DNA from: Epiperipatus broadwayi
Taxonomy: Eukaryota; Onychophora; Udeonychophora; Euonychophora; Peripatidae
Length of the DNA: 64,000 nt
Direction: 5' to 3'
Assembly (NCBI GenBank): GCA_028023455.1
Contig: JAQFVV010006238.1
Span: 6,646,572 to 6,710,571, forward strand
Shown here: positions 1 to 11,290 of the stretch, piece by piece
Position numbering within the stretch: position 1 is the stretch's first letter
How the letters are laid out: each line of letters starts with the position of its first letter
The notes under the pieces: generated by a model
Seen by the model: the letters and a program-made list of their open reading frames with translations, nothing else
Databases searched by the model: none
Told to the model about the DNA's origin: nothing
Program-made: the position numbers and the translations under genes

Positions 1-1020
1 AAATAGTAATTAAGTAAGACCTAACTAATGTTAAATTATCAAAATCTAATAGCCATGAACATTTAAAAAATCATATCATAATTTTATTCAGATAATAAAA
101 GTGGCTAAATAATAGAGAATAATATTAAGAATATTCAACTTGGAACATAATTGGTTGAAAATTAGCTTCAACTACAGTACATTTTTTACTATATTGACAT
201 ATATTTTATATAACTTAAATAAGATTTAACCAAGTTTGTGTTTCTAGATTTATTAATAAAGCGGATATTTGTATTATATGTAATGTTAGCAAATTCTTAA
301 AACTAAAGATATATGGTTTTGACTTGCTAAGAGAAGTAATGAGAAAAACAATTTGCTCAATTGCGTCATCCTCAGTCCACCATTTTGGAATTTGAATATC
401 ACGATTCACTATCAACAGACTATTGTGATTATTATTTAAAACAAACTTGCAATTAAAAAAAATAAATACCTAGTTACTAAATCCATATATAAATACACAT
501 TTATGAAATAACATCTCAAAACATAATTAACATTCATTATTTATTTTTGTCCTCTTGTCTTTGAATTTTCTATTTACTTTCTATATCATTTATTTTCACG
601 ACAATTTCCAAATCAACTTAGAAGTAAGAATTCATAAATAATTCTATTTATATTTCTCTTGGTGAATTATCGATTGCAGAGTTCAATACAGTTTGAGGTA
701 AATCATTGAATTTTTGTTCAGAAAAAAAAAAGACTATTGGAAATCAAAAAGTAATCTCCCAGAAATATTTTTTCTCACGTCATTAAAGGATAAAAATAGT
801 CTTCGTATTTTCCTGAAATTCATTTAGGTGAATTAAGTAGTGTATATTTTTAATATTAGATATACGATTGGTTTTTGTTATAGTTTACAATTACATTTGC
901 AAATATATATTCACTTAGAAAATTATACTAATTTTAAGTAGTTAATTATTTAAAAAAAAAAAAAACAGACAGCGTTTAACATATTCACTCAGTATAATAA
1001 ATGTTTACTACAGTAAATAG
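1..1020. other. AT-rich non-coding stretch, no gene recognised
   Basis: I see only AT-rich sequence with A and T runs. Open frames here are short and have no recognisable motif. Nothing supports a gene, RNA or mobile element. Confidence 0.6.
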
Positions 1021-1795
1021 AAGGATTTGAACTTAGGATTTTCAGTCTACATTTATCCCTCACTCAATTCCAAACAACCGATACCCATGACACACACAAA
1101 TAGATGATCTCCAATATACATATTTCATGCAGAACCTGTACTCATATTTCCCACACATATATACAATCAGTGTTTAACTTATATTAAGATAGCAATTTCT
1201 TAAATTTTAATGGACAGGCTTCAATCTTCTCATCCCTCCAACAATTCAATCATTCATTTCATTCCAAAAACCAATGATGAAATTCTTGAAACCCTTGGTG
1301 GATTTGATATTGTAGTCATACCCATGTAGACAATATGTCAATCTAACCCATCACATTATACAACCATTATGTATCCACTTATATTAATAGGAGAGGGATG
1401 GAAATAAGTTACACCATAGTATAAGTCCAGCCCATTTCTCTACTATTAATCTAAGTGGATAAATATGATGTAATATCTACATGGGTATGACTACAATATC
1501 AAATCGACCAATGGCATTGCGTGTTCCATTGTTGGTTTTTCAATGAAGTAGATGGTTGAATTGTTGGAAGGGTGAAAAGATTGAAGCATATCCATTAAAG
1601 TTTAAAGAATTTATATTTTAGTATAGGCTAAGTGCTGATTGTATATATGTGTAGGAGATTATGATCTGGCTCAACTGTGTTGGTTCTTCACAATTGGGAA
1701 TTATACCTTTTTCATGTGTGTGATCATGTATATTAGTTGTTAGAGATGGACTGAAGGATGAAGATAGACTGAAAATCCTAAGTTCAAATTCTTCT
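1021..1795. mobile_element. Long foldback copy of the hammerhead-repeat family (decayed)
   Basis: The two ends are inverted copies: the left begins AAGGATTTGAACTTAGGA and the right ends with its near reverse complement, around 1,768-1,794. Outer arms cover roughly 1,021-1,310 and 1,500-1,795. A second inverted pair lies inside them (around 1,300-1,345 and 1,450-1,500, both containing a version of CATGGGTATGACTACAAT). The arms contain blocks shared with the copies at 13.7, 49.0, 53.6 and 56.1 kb, such as TATATTAAGATAG and the ACAATCAGTGTT-like block. The hammerhead region is damaged in both arms: the left (near 1,111-1,150) keeps the GAAA side but lost CTGATGA, and the right (near 1,660-1,700) is scrambled. 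I saw no convincing target duplication. It is clearly a repeat of this family; the reason for its extra central palindrome is unknown. Confidence 0.75.
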
Positions 1796-1874
1796 ATAGA
1801 TATCTTTTATTTTGTTTTAATTCTATTTCAAAAATTTTTTTAAAATAAAAACATTATGATAGTTAATAGTATTT

Positions 1875-2094
1875 AAATAGTCAAAATAAAAGTCATAGAT
1901 CACATGACTCAATTCTCTTAAGCTTGTAAGATGTACACAATGAGCAAATGCTCAATAAGCTTTGTGATAAATGCTTTCTCTGGCTAAGCATTTATCACAA
2001 AGCTTGTTGAGCAATTGGCAAATGCTCATTGTGTATATCTTACAAGTTTAAGAGAATTGAATCATGTGATCCATGACTCTTATTTTGACTATTT
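1875..2094. repeat. Perfect-looking foldback repeat (MITE-like)
   Basis: The two halves are near reverse complements around a short loop near 1,979-1,987. The left half runs from a copy of AATAGTCAAAATAAAAGTC to AAGCTTTGTGATAAATGC. The right half mirrors it and ends TTATTTTGACTATTT. There is no coding content. A short direct copy of the loop-proximal part recurs at 2,391-2,448. The form is that of a non-autonomous DNA transposon or foldback element; the class cannot be assigned from the ends. Confidence 0.8.
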
Positions 2095-2390
2095 ATAGTC
2101 TCTGCCTTAAGTCTTATGCGATGTTATATTGCTAAGAATACTAATATATGGTATGGCTGAAGACCTCTCAGCCCCATATAGCTATTTGAGTTGGATAGCT
2201 AGGTTTGAAGATATGTAGGTGTCTGAAAATTTCAGATTTTCCACCCAATAGATAACTTTTAGATAAATGCTAGCTTTGGTTTGGTATTTTTAGATCTAGT
2301 GTCTGAACCTATCCTAGCACCTCTCTGAGGAATGCCAAAGCATGAAACCATGGTCCGAGGTTAGGGGGGGTTCCTGACAGAGATCTTTTA

Positions 2391-2465
2391 AATGCTTTCT
2401 CTAGCTAAGCATTTATCACAAAGCTTGTTGAGCAATTGGCAAATGCTCTTTAATAGTATTTACTC
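2391..2465 (+). repeat. Partial direct copy of the 1,875-2,094 foldback
   Basis: The sequence repeats the loop and right-arm start of the upstream foldback (AATGCTTTCTCTAGCTAAGC and onward to CAAATGCTC). It then joins TTTAATAGTATTTA, which resembles the sequence just left of the upstream copy. This looks like a local duplication or gene-conversion product. Confidence 0.65.
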
Positions 2466-3110
2466 TTATAAAGTCAACATGATTTGGGATAGAGATAATA
2501 TGGTGAAGTCTGGAACTGAAATTCATGACGCATCACTATTAATTTTTATACTGAAATTTCTTATGAAAAACTGATCTCTAAATAAATTATTCAATTACTG
2601 CTATTTACTCTTATAAATTTTTAATTTAGTTTATGCCATTATTGTATTGTTAATGTGGATAAAAATTAAGATAGTTGTGTTCTTGTTATTCTTTTTAATT
2701 AATTGAATAAATGTACTTAAAAAATGTTTTGGGTTATACTAACTTCATCTTTTACAATAATAATAAAACATAGAAAAGTAATGATATTTCAATTTATTAT
2801 TATGTCATCACATATAAGAAATCCAAATATAATATTTTGCATTATAATTCAACATTATTATTAAATTCATTTAAATTTGATAAAGTCTAAAGTTTAATTA
2901 ATTTCATATACAACTAATAACTTGACAATTTATTATGTCCATCAATACTAAATTACCTTCACAAATAATGATACTACTAATAATATGGATTATTGTGCAG
3001 GAGTTCATAAAAGTTTGAGCAGTGGAATTAACAGAGATGGATCATGATTTATGAACTTTGATCTCCAGAATATGCCACTTTTTCATGGTACTAAAATATC
3101 CAGAAAAAGC
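2466..3110. other. AT-rich non-coding stretch
   Basis: No gene or repeat was recognised. The sequence runs into the microsatellite that starts at about 3,112. Confidence 0.5.
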
Positions 3111-3111
3111 A

Positions 3112-3440
<329 letters not shown>

Positions 3441-4280
3441 CAATGATGACACTAAAGATAAATTTTGAAATGGTTATGCAAACTAGTATCTATGAAATAA
3501 AAATATGTTAGTTCATATTTCTGTTTCTTTGTTATTTTGTGATGCTGGTTTTTAATTTATTCTGCAGCAAACATTTCTTTCTGAAAGAGTTAAATACCAA
3601 GTTCAATCATAGCTTTCCATTTTCCTTTTTTCAACCAAATCTCCATAATTAGGATACTCAATATTATATTTTTTTAAAATAATCTTTATAATAAAATCAA
3701 CCAGATGCTATACAATGCTATGTAACTAAAAATATTAAGATCATAAGATAATTTTGAATAAAGCAGCCTCAAATCTTAAGATCAAAAATCTTGATAGATT
3801 CATATAATCACTATTATCTGCATTATGAGGTTCCAATGACCAAAATTTAATTTTATTACTATCAGTATTATCATTAATCAATGGAGAAATAGTCAATTCT
3901 TTTCTGTCCTTACACAACCTTTTCACTTAGTGTGGACAATATATATATATTATTTGTTTTATGAGTCTTTTTTTAATAATATTATTAAATAATTTTTTCT
4001 TAATAAGTATATGGTGTTTGTAATTAGCACTCATTTGCAAATATATTTAATTATTAAAAAATAGCCTGTCAAAACTATGTGACTTCAGATAGTAAGAAAG
4101 GTTTGTATGTACCTTGATTATTAATTATTTTTTGAAATAATATTTGTAATCTCCTTTCTTCTTCTTTAACTTATATGCATTATTTATATAATTAAATATG
4201 AGAAAATATATTATTTTTCTTCCATACTTATTAATTGCAATACCTTGTTTCTATTATTGTTTTATTTAACTTTTTCATAA
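3441..4280. other. AT-rich non-coding stretch
   Basis: No supported gene, RNA or repeat was found in this interval. Confidence 0.5.
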
Positions 4281-4450
4281 TGTTCATCAGGTTCCCCTCT
4301 TTTCTTCGAAGAGTAAGCTTGTGGCTAAGACCTGTAGAGGTCCCTACCTTCGAATTTTTCAGACGCTTATTCCTAAGGTTACACCGCCTTAGTAAATATT
4401 ACTTAATATAATAATGTGCGTTTAATAAAATTTATAATTACACATTGATT
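4281..4450 (-). repeat. Dispersed repeat with GACCTGTAGAGGTCC core, copy 1
   Basis: The sequence contains GAGTAAGCTTGTGGCTAAGA, the hairpin-forming core GACCTGTAGAGGTCC, and an end block around CGCCTTAGTAAATATT and GTGCGTTTAA. The same ordered blocks recur inverted at 22.2 and 57.7 kb and between terminal inverted repeats at 43.9-44.3 kb. It is a fragment of a non-coding element. The strand is set relative to the 57.7-kb copy, which I treat as plus. Confidence 0.75.
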
Positions 4451-5344
4451 ATATTATTAAATATAAACAATTATATTCCCTTTCTTATATGCTTATTCAA
4501 TGCAATATCTTGTTTTTATTATTGTTTTATTTGTTTATTAGTTTTGATTACCCAACAGGCTTTATCAGAACTGTCTAACAAACAAGATAGAACTGTCAAA
4601 ACTATAAGCAAATAAATCTTGCAATGAATAAGTGTATAAGAAAGGTGATATATTTGTTTATATTGTTAATTTTACTTTTTTTAAAAATAAGAAGCTTGGT
4701 TATCAATACTTCTAAGATATTTTTTGTTTTTAAATCTTATAATTTTAATGATCTTTTTTTCTAAAACAAAACGATTTGAAGAAAAATAAGTTTTTGTTTT
4801 TCATTTAATATGTTTATTTAGACTCACAGTTGAAATAAAATTCTTTGTATTGAAAGATTTATTTATTTTTTTATTTGCAAAGTTAATGCTTTATTTTAAA
4901 GTTGAATTTTGTCACTTGAACTTATGCTTTTAATGAAATTTAACCCAAACATAAAAATTGTTGCTGAATGTATTTCTTTTCATAAAAAACTACAAAAGAA
5001 AAAAACGAAAAAGACAGATAAGGGTGTTCTAAACAACACACTTAGCATGTTAAAAAAGATCTTCTGCCAAGTAAAAACCTCTCAAACAGTGCCACATAAA
5101 GAAAGAATAATGGAAAAGACAATAATTATCAGGTTTTCTATTTGCTAGATGGTGAGTTAATTAAACTGTTTTTCAGACTTGTTTATTCTTTAGCTAAGAA
5201 TAACCAACTAATAATTAAAATAATAAATATTTTATTGCTCAGAAGTTCACAAGAAGTTTGACTACTAAACTTGACAGAATTGAATTCTCATCCATAAATC
5301 TTGAGCTTTGCCCTAGGAGTGCCTCAAATTACACAAAACCCTTA
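4451..5344. other. AT-rich non-coding stretch
   Basis: An open frame near 4,909-5,148 is lysine-rich and motif-free, and I do not consider it a gene. Nothing else was recognised. Confidence 0.5.
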
Positions 5345-5600
5345 ACCACTCTCTAAACACTAAATCTCACATGATCACCATTTTTATGCTTACAAAAGTT
5401 GTTTACACATAAGCAAAACTCTCCATACAACAATACCACTCAGTGCCATCCAGAGTAATTAATGGGTGCAGTAGACACTAGATAAGAATTTTATGCACAA
5501 ACTTTCCTGCATCCATTGATTACTCTGGCTAGTACTGAGTGGCTCTACTGTATAGAAAGGTTTGCCCTATTTAAACAACATTGAAGGATTGGATGGGCTG
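5345..5600. repeat. Foldback repeat, 'CTCTCCAT' family, copy 1
   Basis: Inverted arms carry GCAAAACTCTCCATACA on the left and the complementary TGTATAGAAAGGTTTGCC on the right. Next inward are inverted blocks around CACTCAGTGCCATCCAGAGTAA. The core holds the direct phrase AGACACTAGATAAGAATTTT. The ends TTGTTTACAC and TTTAAACAAC lie at 5,399 and 5,579. Related copies are at 25.3 and 45.5 kb, and all three have an ATGATCNCCATTT block at an outer side. There is no coding capacity. Confidence 0.8.
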
Positions 5601-5730
5601 GTTTAGTTACCTAAACAAGAGTTTATTGGAAAGTATTTTTAAGTTTATTCAGCACAGGTTTGAGCTCAGGTTTCAGATATGAAAAGCCAATGTGTTATGA
5701 TTGCATTTTGAGTTCTTCTCATTTACTGAT

Positions 5731-5751
5731 ATATATATATATATATATATA
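5731..5751. repeat. (AT)n dinucleotide microsatellite
   Basis: This is a short uninterrupted run of about ten AT units. Confidence 0.9.
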
Positions 5752-6429
5752 TTAATATTACTATAGTGAATATTCTCATGCTTAAAGCAAAACAAAGAGG
5801 TTTGGGAGAACATTGTCATTTATAATAAATTTATTAAAGATAGAACAGTATCAATCAGCTGGCTGATATTATTGAAAATGTGTCTGATGCATTACAAAAG
5901 TAGGGAGATAATATTCCGTAGCCATTTTTCATGTTCTTGATTACTGCTCTAGCTCTATTACTATAGAAGTCCCTGAAACCACATTCAAGAGTACGTCAGC
6001 CTTGAGGATAAATAGATGAGTCTTCATCCACATTGTTTTTTTTACTTCTGAGATAAATATTTTATATTTGTTGATTAGAAACTTTCTAAAGGTTTGCAAT
6101 AACCTGATTTATTTGTGTTATAATATTCAATTTTTTTCCATCATCAAGAACTTCTGCAAAAAATATTTAAAGTCTATGCCAATTATTATACATGGTTCTT
6201 GTGCAGTTTGGTGTTGATTGTAGGGTGGCATATTCTGAAGATCATGGTACATGGATCATTGCTCACTTTAATCCCTTTTACAGTTTGAACTTCTTATAAA
6301 CTTCGAGCAAGAAATCATTTGCTTATATAAAAATAAAGTTTATAAAATGTATCATTATAAAAATTAAAAATGACAATATGATCATCCAACTACCTCTATT
6401 TTTAATAATAACAGATATGTAAACATTCC
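5752..6429. other. AT-rich non-coding stretch
   Basis: No supported feature was found. Open frames are short and motif-free. Confidence 0.45.
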
Positions 6430-6565
6430 TTAAATAAAGTATAATATATCTATATGCACTGAAATGCAGTTAAAGGTGAAGCTAAAATGAGAATTATAAT
6501 ACTAATGTGGTTTAGCACTTTTGAGGAATTTCTATACCCTCATAATCACAGCCAAAGAGTTATCT
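6430..6565 (-). repeat. Terminal segment of PLE-A, inverted copy
   Basis: Read on the minus strand, this segment matches 11,155-11,290 in order: AGATAACTCTTTGGCT, the block around TAGAAATTCCT, AAAAGTGCTAAACCAC, then CAGTGCATATAGATATATTA. Part of the same end lies at 8,075-8,145, and a foldback made of it lies at 47.1 kb. PLEs are known for terminal repeats that can be direct or inverted, so this is probably the inverted end partner of the PLE whose coding relic lies at 9.7-11.05 kb. Confidence 0.65.
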
Positions 6566-6944
6566 AGGAAAAAAAATGAATATATAAGTGACAGAATCCA
6601 AAAATATGAAAATTGTGAATTAAGGAGTCTATTTCTTAGAGAGGGGGAAGCATAATTCCTTTCAATTTATAGCATGGATATTATTAGCTATAAAACAGGC
6701 CTTCTTGGTCTTACGTTTGGCATCATGTCATTTTATACATGCAATAGTGGCCAAGGATGAAAATTATTGCCAGTGGACTTCTGGTGCTTAAGAAAATGGA
6801 ACTATGTTCAGGTTTATCAAATGCTCTTCTGTATAGATAATGGTGTTGAAAGATTCATATGGAAAAAATTGCACAAGATTCACCATAATGTAAAGCTTGG
6901 CAGAAGCTTGAGAGCATATAATTTTGTATACAGTGTTAGGAATC

Positions 6945-6958
6945 TGATCAGAGTGTAG
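6945..6958 (+). repeat. Target-site duplication, left copy (PLE-B)
   Basis: TGATCAGAGTGTAG here is repeated exactly at 7,963-7,976. The two copies bound the PLE-B insertion. The length fits target-primed reverse transcription rather than a cut-and-paste transposase. Confidence 0.8.
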
Positions 6959-7239
6959 ATATATTTTTATATTGGACTATTTCTATAATCTAATATGAGT
7001 ATTGAATTTCTTTAAAAAATTTAACTTTTATTTAAGTAATCCAAATACATTCAATTATTAGTAATGGTACATCAAACAGGTTAATATATGTACAACATTT
7101 AAAAATATACAACAAAAATAACCATCAAGAGAAAAAACAATTATTGGTACTGTAGTATATTCATATATTCCAAAAATAGCAGACAAATTAAGAAAAATCT
7201 GCAATTAGTATAACATCAGAACAGCTTTTCAAAGCCATA

Positions 7240-7648
7240 CCACCCTATGAGGAATTCTAACATCTACAAAGCTTAAACTTGAAATGATGAAAAGAAAAAA
7301 CTGCATCTGTGAAATACCATGTGAATGTGAAAAAACAAATGGTGAGACCAGTTGTCTCATTGAAAAGCACTTGCAATAACACAAATGGATGATTAGAAGA
7401 GAGAAACAGATATGACTAAGGTTGCTGACCATGTATGTGCCAATGAACATATGTTCAATTGGAAAAATACAAAAATATTGGATAGAGAAGAAAAGGTACA
7501 AATAAGAAAATTTAAAGAAGTTTTTCTCATGACAATGGCAAAAAATCCCATAAGACAACCTAGTATGACTATACATAATGTATGGAAACCACTAATCAAC
7601 TTTGCTCTTAGGAAAAAGTGGAAAAATCAGGAGGAACCTCATACATAA
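7240..7648 (+). pseudogene. PLE-B C-terminal GIY-YIG endonuclease relic
   Basis: Near 7,300-7,350 one frame reads IPCECEKTNGETS, matching the PLE pattern IPC.CGK.YIGET of the GIY-YIG nuclease but without the YIG residues. A second frame, open from about 7,412 to 7,648, reads DHVCANEHMFNWKNTKILDR and onward. That is the usual PLE C-terminus, in which a histidine-rich stretch is followed by 'KILDRE' and a basic region. At least one frameshift and a stop separate the two parts. In intact elements this nuclease nicks the target DNA for priming. This copy is dead. The assignment rests on motif order only. Confidence 0.65.
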
Positions 7649-7766
7649 GTATAGAAAATTTCTAGCCTTTGGCAGGCTAGGGTTACCTTAAAATTCAATA
7701 CTCAAGAATCTAATGGTCCAGGTTTAAATCCTATGCTGGTACTGCCACTTGTAATGGCCAGCAACA

Positions 7767-7802
7767 TCTGAAGAAGAGGGGAGAATAATACCTCTTGAAA
7801 CA
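7767..7802 (+). ncRNA. Hammerhead-like remnant in PLE-B terminal repeat
   Basis: CTGAAGA is followed by a hairpin (AGAGG pairing with CCTCT around a GGAGAATAATA loop), then T and GAAAC. That is the order of a hammerhead core, CUGANGA - helix II - GAAA. One extra T before GAAA and no convincing helix I or III pairing make activity unlikely. PLE terminal repeats are known to encode hammerhead motifs, so the location is right. A more eroded version is at about 61,800-61,830. Confidence 0.4.
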
Positions 7803-7962
7803 TTGGGTATATACTAACCTGTTTGATGTGGTATTACTAACAGTTGAACATATTTGGAATATTAAAAGTTAAATTTTTCTAAAGACATTCAATAGATGAT
7901 GGAAATAGTCCAATATAAAAATATAACTAGAACCCCATTATCACAAACCTTTAGGAAAACAT

Positions 7963-7976
7963 TGATCAGAGTGTAG
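7963..7976 (+). repeat. Target-site duplication, right copy (PLE-B)
   Basis: This is an exact 14-bp repeat of 6,945-6,958. It directly follows the element end AGGAAAACAT. Confidence 0.8.
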
Positions 7977-8074
7977 TCTATCTTTGGAGTCATTAATTAA
8001 TCCAGTGGTTGATGGGGGAGGGGCTACAAAAACTCAGCAAAAATGACAGAGAAAAGCTGTGCTAACTTAGTATT

Positions 8075-8145
8075 ATAATTCTTATTACAACTTTACCTTT
8101 AACTGAATGTCAGTGCATATAGATATATTACTGTTCATTTAAGGG
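8075..8145 (+). repeat. Partial PLE-A terminal segment
   Basis: CAGTGCATATAGATATATTA and its flanks match 11,265-11,290 and the complement of 6,440-6,480. It is a fragment of the PLE-A terminal repeat. Confidence 0.55.
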
Positions 8146-8160
8146 AAGTTTACATAAGGG

Positions 8161-8655
8161 GTGTGTTTTAGATTTAACAAACTATAGAAGGTAACCATCC
8201 TTTCCTCACAAGTGCCATTAAACATTGGTGGTTCTATCTGCAAGGATTGCCTCACTACAGCTATAAGATGAACCCTTTAAGGAAGTAAGAATAGTCATCT
8301 TATTCCAAACTGAAATGTAATTATATGAGCCAATCTTAAGTGTCTAAAGATGAGAATGTAAATTTATAAATCATTTCACTTTAAATCCATTTCTTATTTT
8401 TAATATTTTTATTAACATTTCTGAAATTTTGCATATACTTTGCTCCAATATTAAACAATATTAAATTTACATATTTGATAATTTTTACAAGTGCTGTGTT
8501 TTAGAATATAACAAATTATAGAAAGTAATCATTCTTTTCTCAAGTGAGTATTGTTAAACATTGATGTCTTATTTGTAAACTCAAATTTAATTATATGATC
8601 CAATTTTAAGTGTCTAGAAGTGAAAACATGAATTCATAAATTCTTAAAGTCTCTA
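8161..8655 (+). repeat. Imperfect tandem duplication, about 331-bp period
   Basis: The first unit begins GTGTGTTTTAGATTTAACAA at 8,161 and the second GTGCTGTGTTTTAGAATATA at 8,492. They share the downstream blocks CTTTCCTCA/CTTTTCTCA, TTAATTATATGA and AAGTGTCTA. The copies have diverged, so the duplication is old. Nothing is coded. Confidence 0.7.
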
Positions 8656-9689
8656 TCTTCTGACTGGAGTGAGAGTAATTTTGCAGATTGAACCCAAATG
8701 TGTAATGGCACTCATGAGTAAAGGATATATATTTTCTATAGCATCTGTTATATTACATGATATCATAGTTGATAATTTCCATTATAATAAAATTTTACAT
8801 TTCATTCTTTCAACCTGCATTCTTACTCAATGTGTCAAATTTCTACAAGCATGTTAACAATTCCATATCATCCCTAACTCTTATAGAAGTAAAATACTTT
8901 GGCTGTTTGCAACCCCCAAGAAAATTATTATGCAGTGACTGAGAGTTGACATTTCCTTGATAGGCAAAACTATCTTTGTTAATCTTACCAATATAACTAT
9001 CTCTCCCACTCAATGTAAGAACTGTGATTGAATTCAGACTAATTGATCGCTGATTTCAAGACAGATCTTGTAGATAACCCAACAAGGAAAAACTAATCAC
9101 TTATATTGTCCAAGATATCCATAATAAACCTATTAATACTACTAATCTTAATTGGAGGGTAAATATTAATGCCACCATGCATTTACTTTCTGAGAAATTC
9201 TATAACTCGCCTCAAGGAAGATAAAGACAATAGATTTGTTCTTATGAAAAAAAAATGAATTTATAAATAAAATGAATTTTCAAATAAATAAACTGAAATT
9301 TAATGCAGTCCCCAACTATAATATAAAGCTTATTAAGTAATTTAAATTGTGCTTTATGCAAAAAAGTGAAGCTTGTCTAAAATATTATTAAAGAATTATA
9401 TGGCTAAGCGCTTTCAGAGAACTTAAGTCTCCATATTCATAGCCTACTATAATTGAAGTTTAGCAGTGATTTATGCAAAATTTATGCAAAGTTTTATAAA
9501 GACCATTTTCTGGAAATTGCAAAGCATGATTCTTTTTGGTTTATTGCACAGTTGTCATCTGCAATAAAGCATGCCTCCTTGATCTTTCGTTTCACATCAT
9601 TATGTTCTGTGCACAGAGCACTTCACTTTTTTTGTGTAAAGTGCAATTTAAATTACTTACTACTCAAAAGTGAAGTAGAAAATTAGTAT
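8656..9689. other. AT-rich stretch between PLE parts, nothing firmly identified
   Basis: The sequence may include the badly decayed 5' half of PLE-A, since its reading direction and position fit. I found no conserved motif to prove this. Confidence 0.35.
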
Positions 9690-11055
9690 TTTATTTCAAT
9701 ATAAAGCTTAATAAAGATAAATTTATCTCTGGCTTGCTTTACAAACATTTCAATAAAGTCTTTACCAAAGCAGAATATTACAAAATATATACTTCAGCTT
9801 GTCCCCTTCCCTGAAAATGTCAAGCTCTGCTTAGACTTATGTAGGACTTTGGAGGCATTCACTATTTTGGTGCTGCTATAATAGTCAAACAATGGCATGG
9901 TGAATGGATCAACTCAGCTATGGGTTTACACCATTAAGTCATCCTTTGACTTTATCAACCACATTAAAAGCTCAAAGTTAGAACTGAAATATAAAATTGC
10001 TTCATTAGATATCACAGAATTATATGACTGTATTAATCAAAAACTTTCTATTAATATTTTTAAAGCTGAACTATCAAAAAGCAATAATTCTTAGATGTGA
10101 ATCAACGTTTCTGACTTTCTTATTTGGCTGGTTGGCCCATGGGATTACCTCTCAGCAGAATTCTATCTAACATATATTTAAATCATTTTGAAGACAAGCT
10201 CATTCTTAGATATTTTAATATTATCTCCAGCCTTAGCTACACCCACTATGTTGACAATATTTTTATTGTTCAACCTGAACCAGTTATCAATAACATTAAA
10301 TCTGAACTTCTGGTACACTCCACTTTGATATTGACTATTGTATGGAAAAATTGTCCCAAAGAGCTGTAATACTTAGATATTCTTTTACAAAGAGATATTT
10401 ATCATTTATATTACACTATGTGCATTGAGTCTCTTGAAATTCGAGGCTTTACATATCTCAAATCAATCTCACCACATTCTCATAAATTTGCAGATCTGTC
10501 ATTTCTCTTCAAAAACCAATACTTATGTAAATATGGTGCCTTTCATAAAGCTAACATTTGATTAATACTTAAAAGCTCTTACCAGTATAGGATTTAAATA
10601 TAGCCACCTCAGAAGAAGGGTAAAACTATTTTACCATAAACTAAATAACCATCAAAAAATGAAAAAATCCTGGATTCTTCTTTCATACATTCTTTTGCTA
10701 ACCAAAAATTTTATTAAACCTTTTCTCTGTCATTTTGGCTAAGCTTTCATATTTTTCTTCAATCAATATATTCGTTAATAATTTCAAAGATAGACTAGAC
10801 TCTAATCAGACTTCTAACACTGTGTATAAAATAATATGCACTCAAACTGGTGGTGAATCTCTGCATCTTTTACCATGCAAATCTTTTAACATTGTTATCT
10901 ATATAGAAGAGCTTTTGATAAGCCTGCACATAGTTACATTTTTCTTGAGCACCAGAAGTTTACTGATCATAATTTTGAGCCTTCCTCAACTACAATTGCA
11001 TGTATATTTAATGACATGATGCAAAATGTAAGATCAAGGAGGCCTAGCATGTAGC
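9690..11055 (+). pseudogene. PLE-A reverse transcriptase and GIY-YIG relic
   Basis: Broken frames in order give a Penelope-type reverse transcriptase. Near 9,990-10,015 is IASLDITELYDCI, corresponding to PLE motif A (SLDVT.LYT.I) with its Asp kept. Near 10,135-10,190 is MGLPLSRILSNIYLNHFE, corresponding to MGSPLSPI.ANL....FE. At 10,247 is YVDNIFIV, the YVDD catalytic box with the last Asp changed to Asn. At about 10,820-10,860 is VYKIICTQTGG, an eroded GIY-YIG start (VYKI.C..C). Near 10,920-11,010 a shifted frame continues with DKPAHSYIFLEH and onward. Several stops and frame changes make it non-functional. Its 3' terminus lies at 11,155-11,290. Confidence 0.75.
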
Positions 11056-11154
11056 TAATAACATTCATGCTAAAAACCAAAAAAAAAAAAAATCATGCTT
11101 CATCTTTAATTCACAATTTGCATATTTTTGAATATCTTTTTAGATAACCCGTTT

Positions 11155-11290
11155 TTTAGATAACCTTTGGCTATGATTATGAAGATGTAGAAATTCCTTA
11201 AAAGCATTAAGCCACCTTCGTATTAAAATTTTCATTTTATCTTTACTTTTACTTGTGTCTCAGTACATGTAGATATATTACGCTATTTCT
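11155..11290 (+). repeat. PLE-A terminal segment, plus copy
   Basis: This is homologous to the complement of 6,430-6,565, sharing AGATAACCTTTGGCTATG, GTAGAAATTCCTTAAAAG, and AGTACATGTAGATATATTA. It follows the coding relic at the expected 3' place. Confidence 0.65.

Larger units (their letters stand above)
6959..7962 (+). mobile_element. PLE-B: truncated Penelope-like element with inverted terminal segment
   Basis: An insertion of about 1 kb is bounded by an exact 14-bp duplication. From left to right it holds an inverted copy of its own 3' end (about 6,959-7,090, with TTATATTGGACTATTTCTAT), a GIY-YIG/C-terminal coding relic (about 7,240-7,640), a possible hammerhead remnant (7,767-7,802), and the 3' end in plus orientation (about 7,810-7,962, with GATGATGGAAATAGTCCAA). 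Inverted terminal copies are a known trait of Penelope elements. The element lacks any reverse transcriptase, so it is 5'-truncated. A related terminal segment recurs at 61.7-62.0 kb. I am sure it is a retroelement insertion and fairly sure it is a PLE. Confidence 0.75.

Noticed and set aside
4275-4305. Minus-strand CTGATGA followed by GAAA, hammerhead-like
   Set aside because: The seven bases between the boxes cannot form helix II, and no helix I pairing is present.
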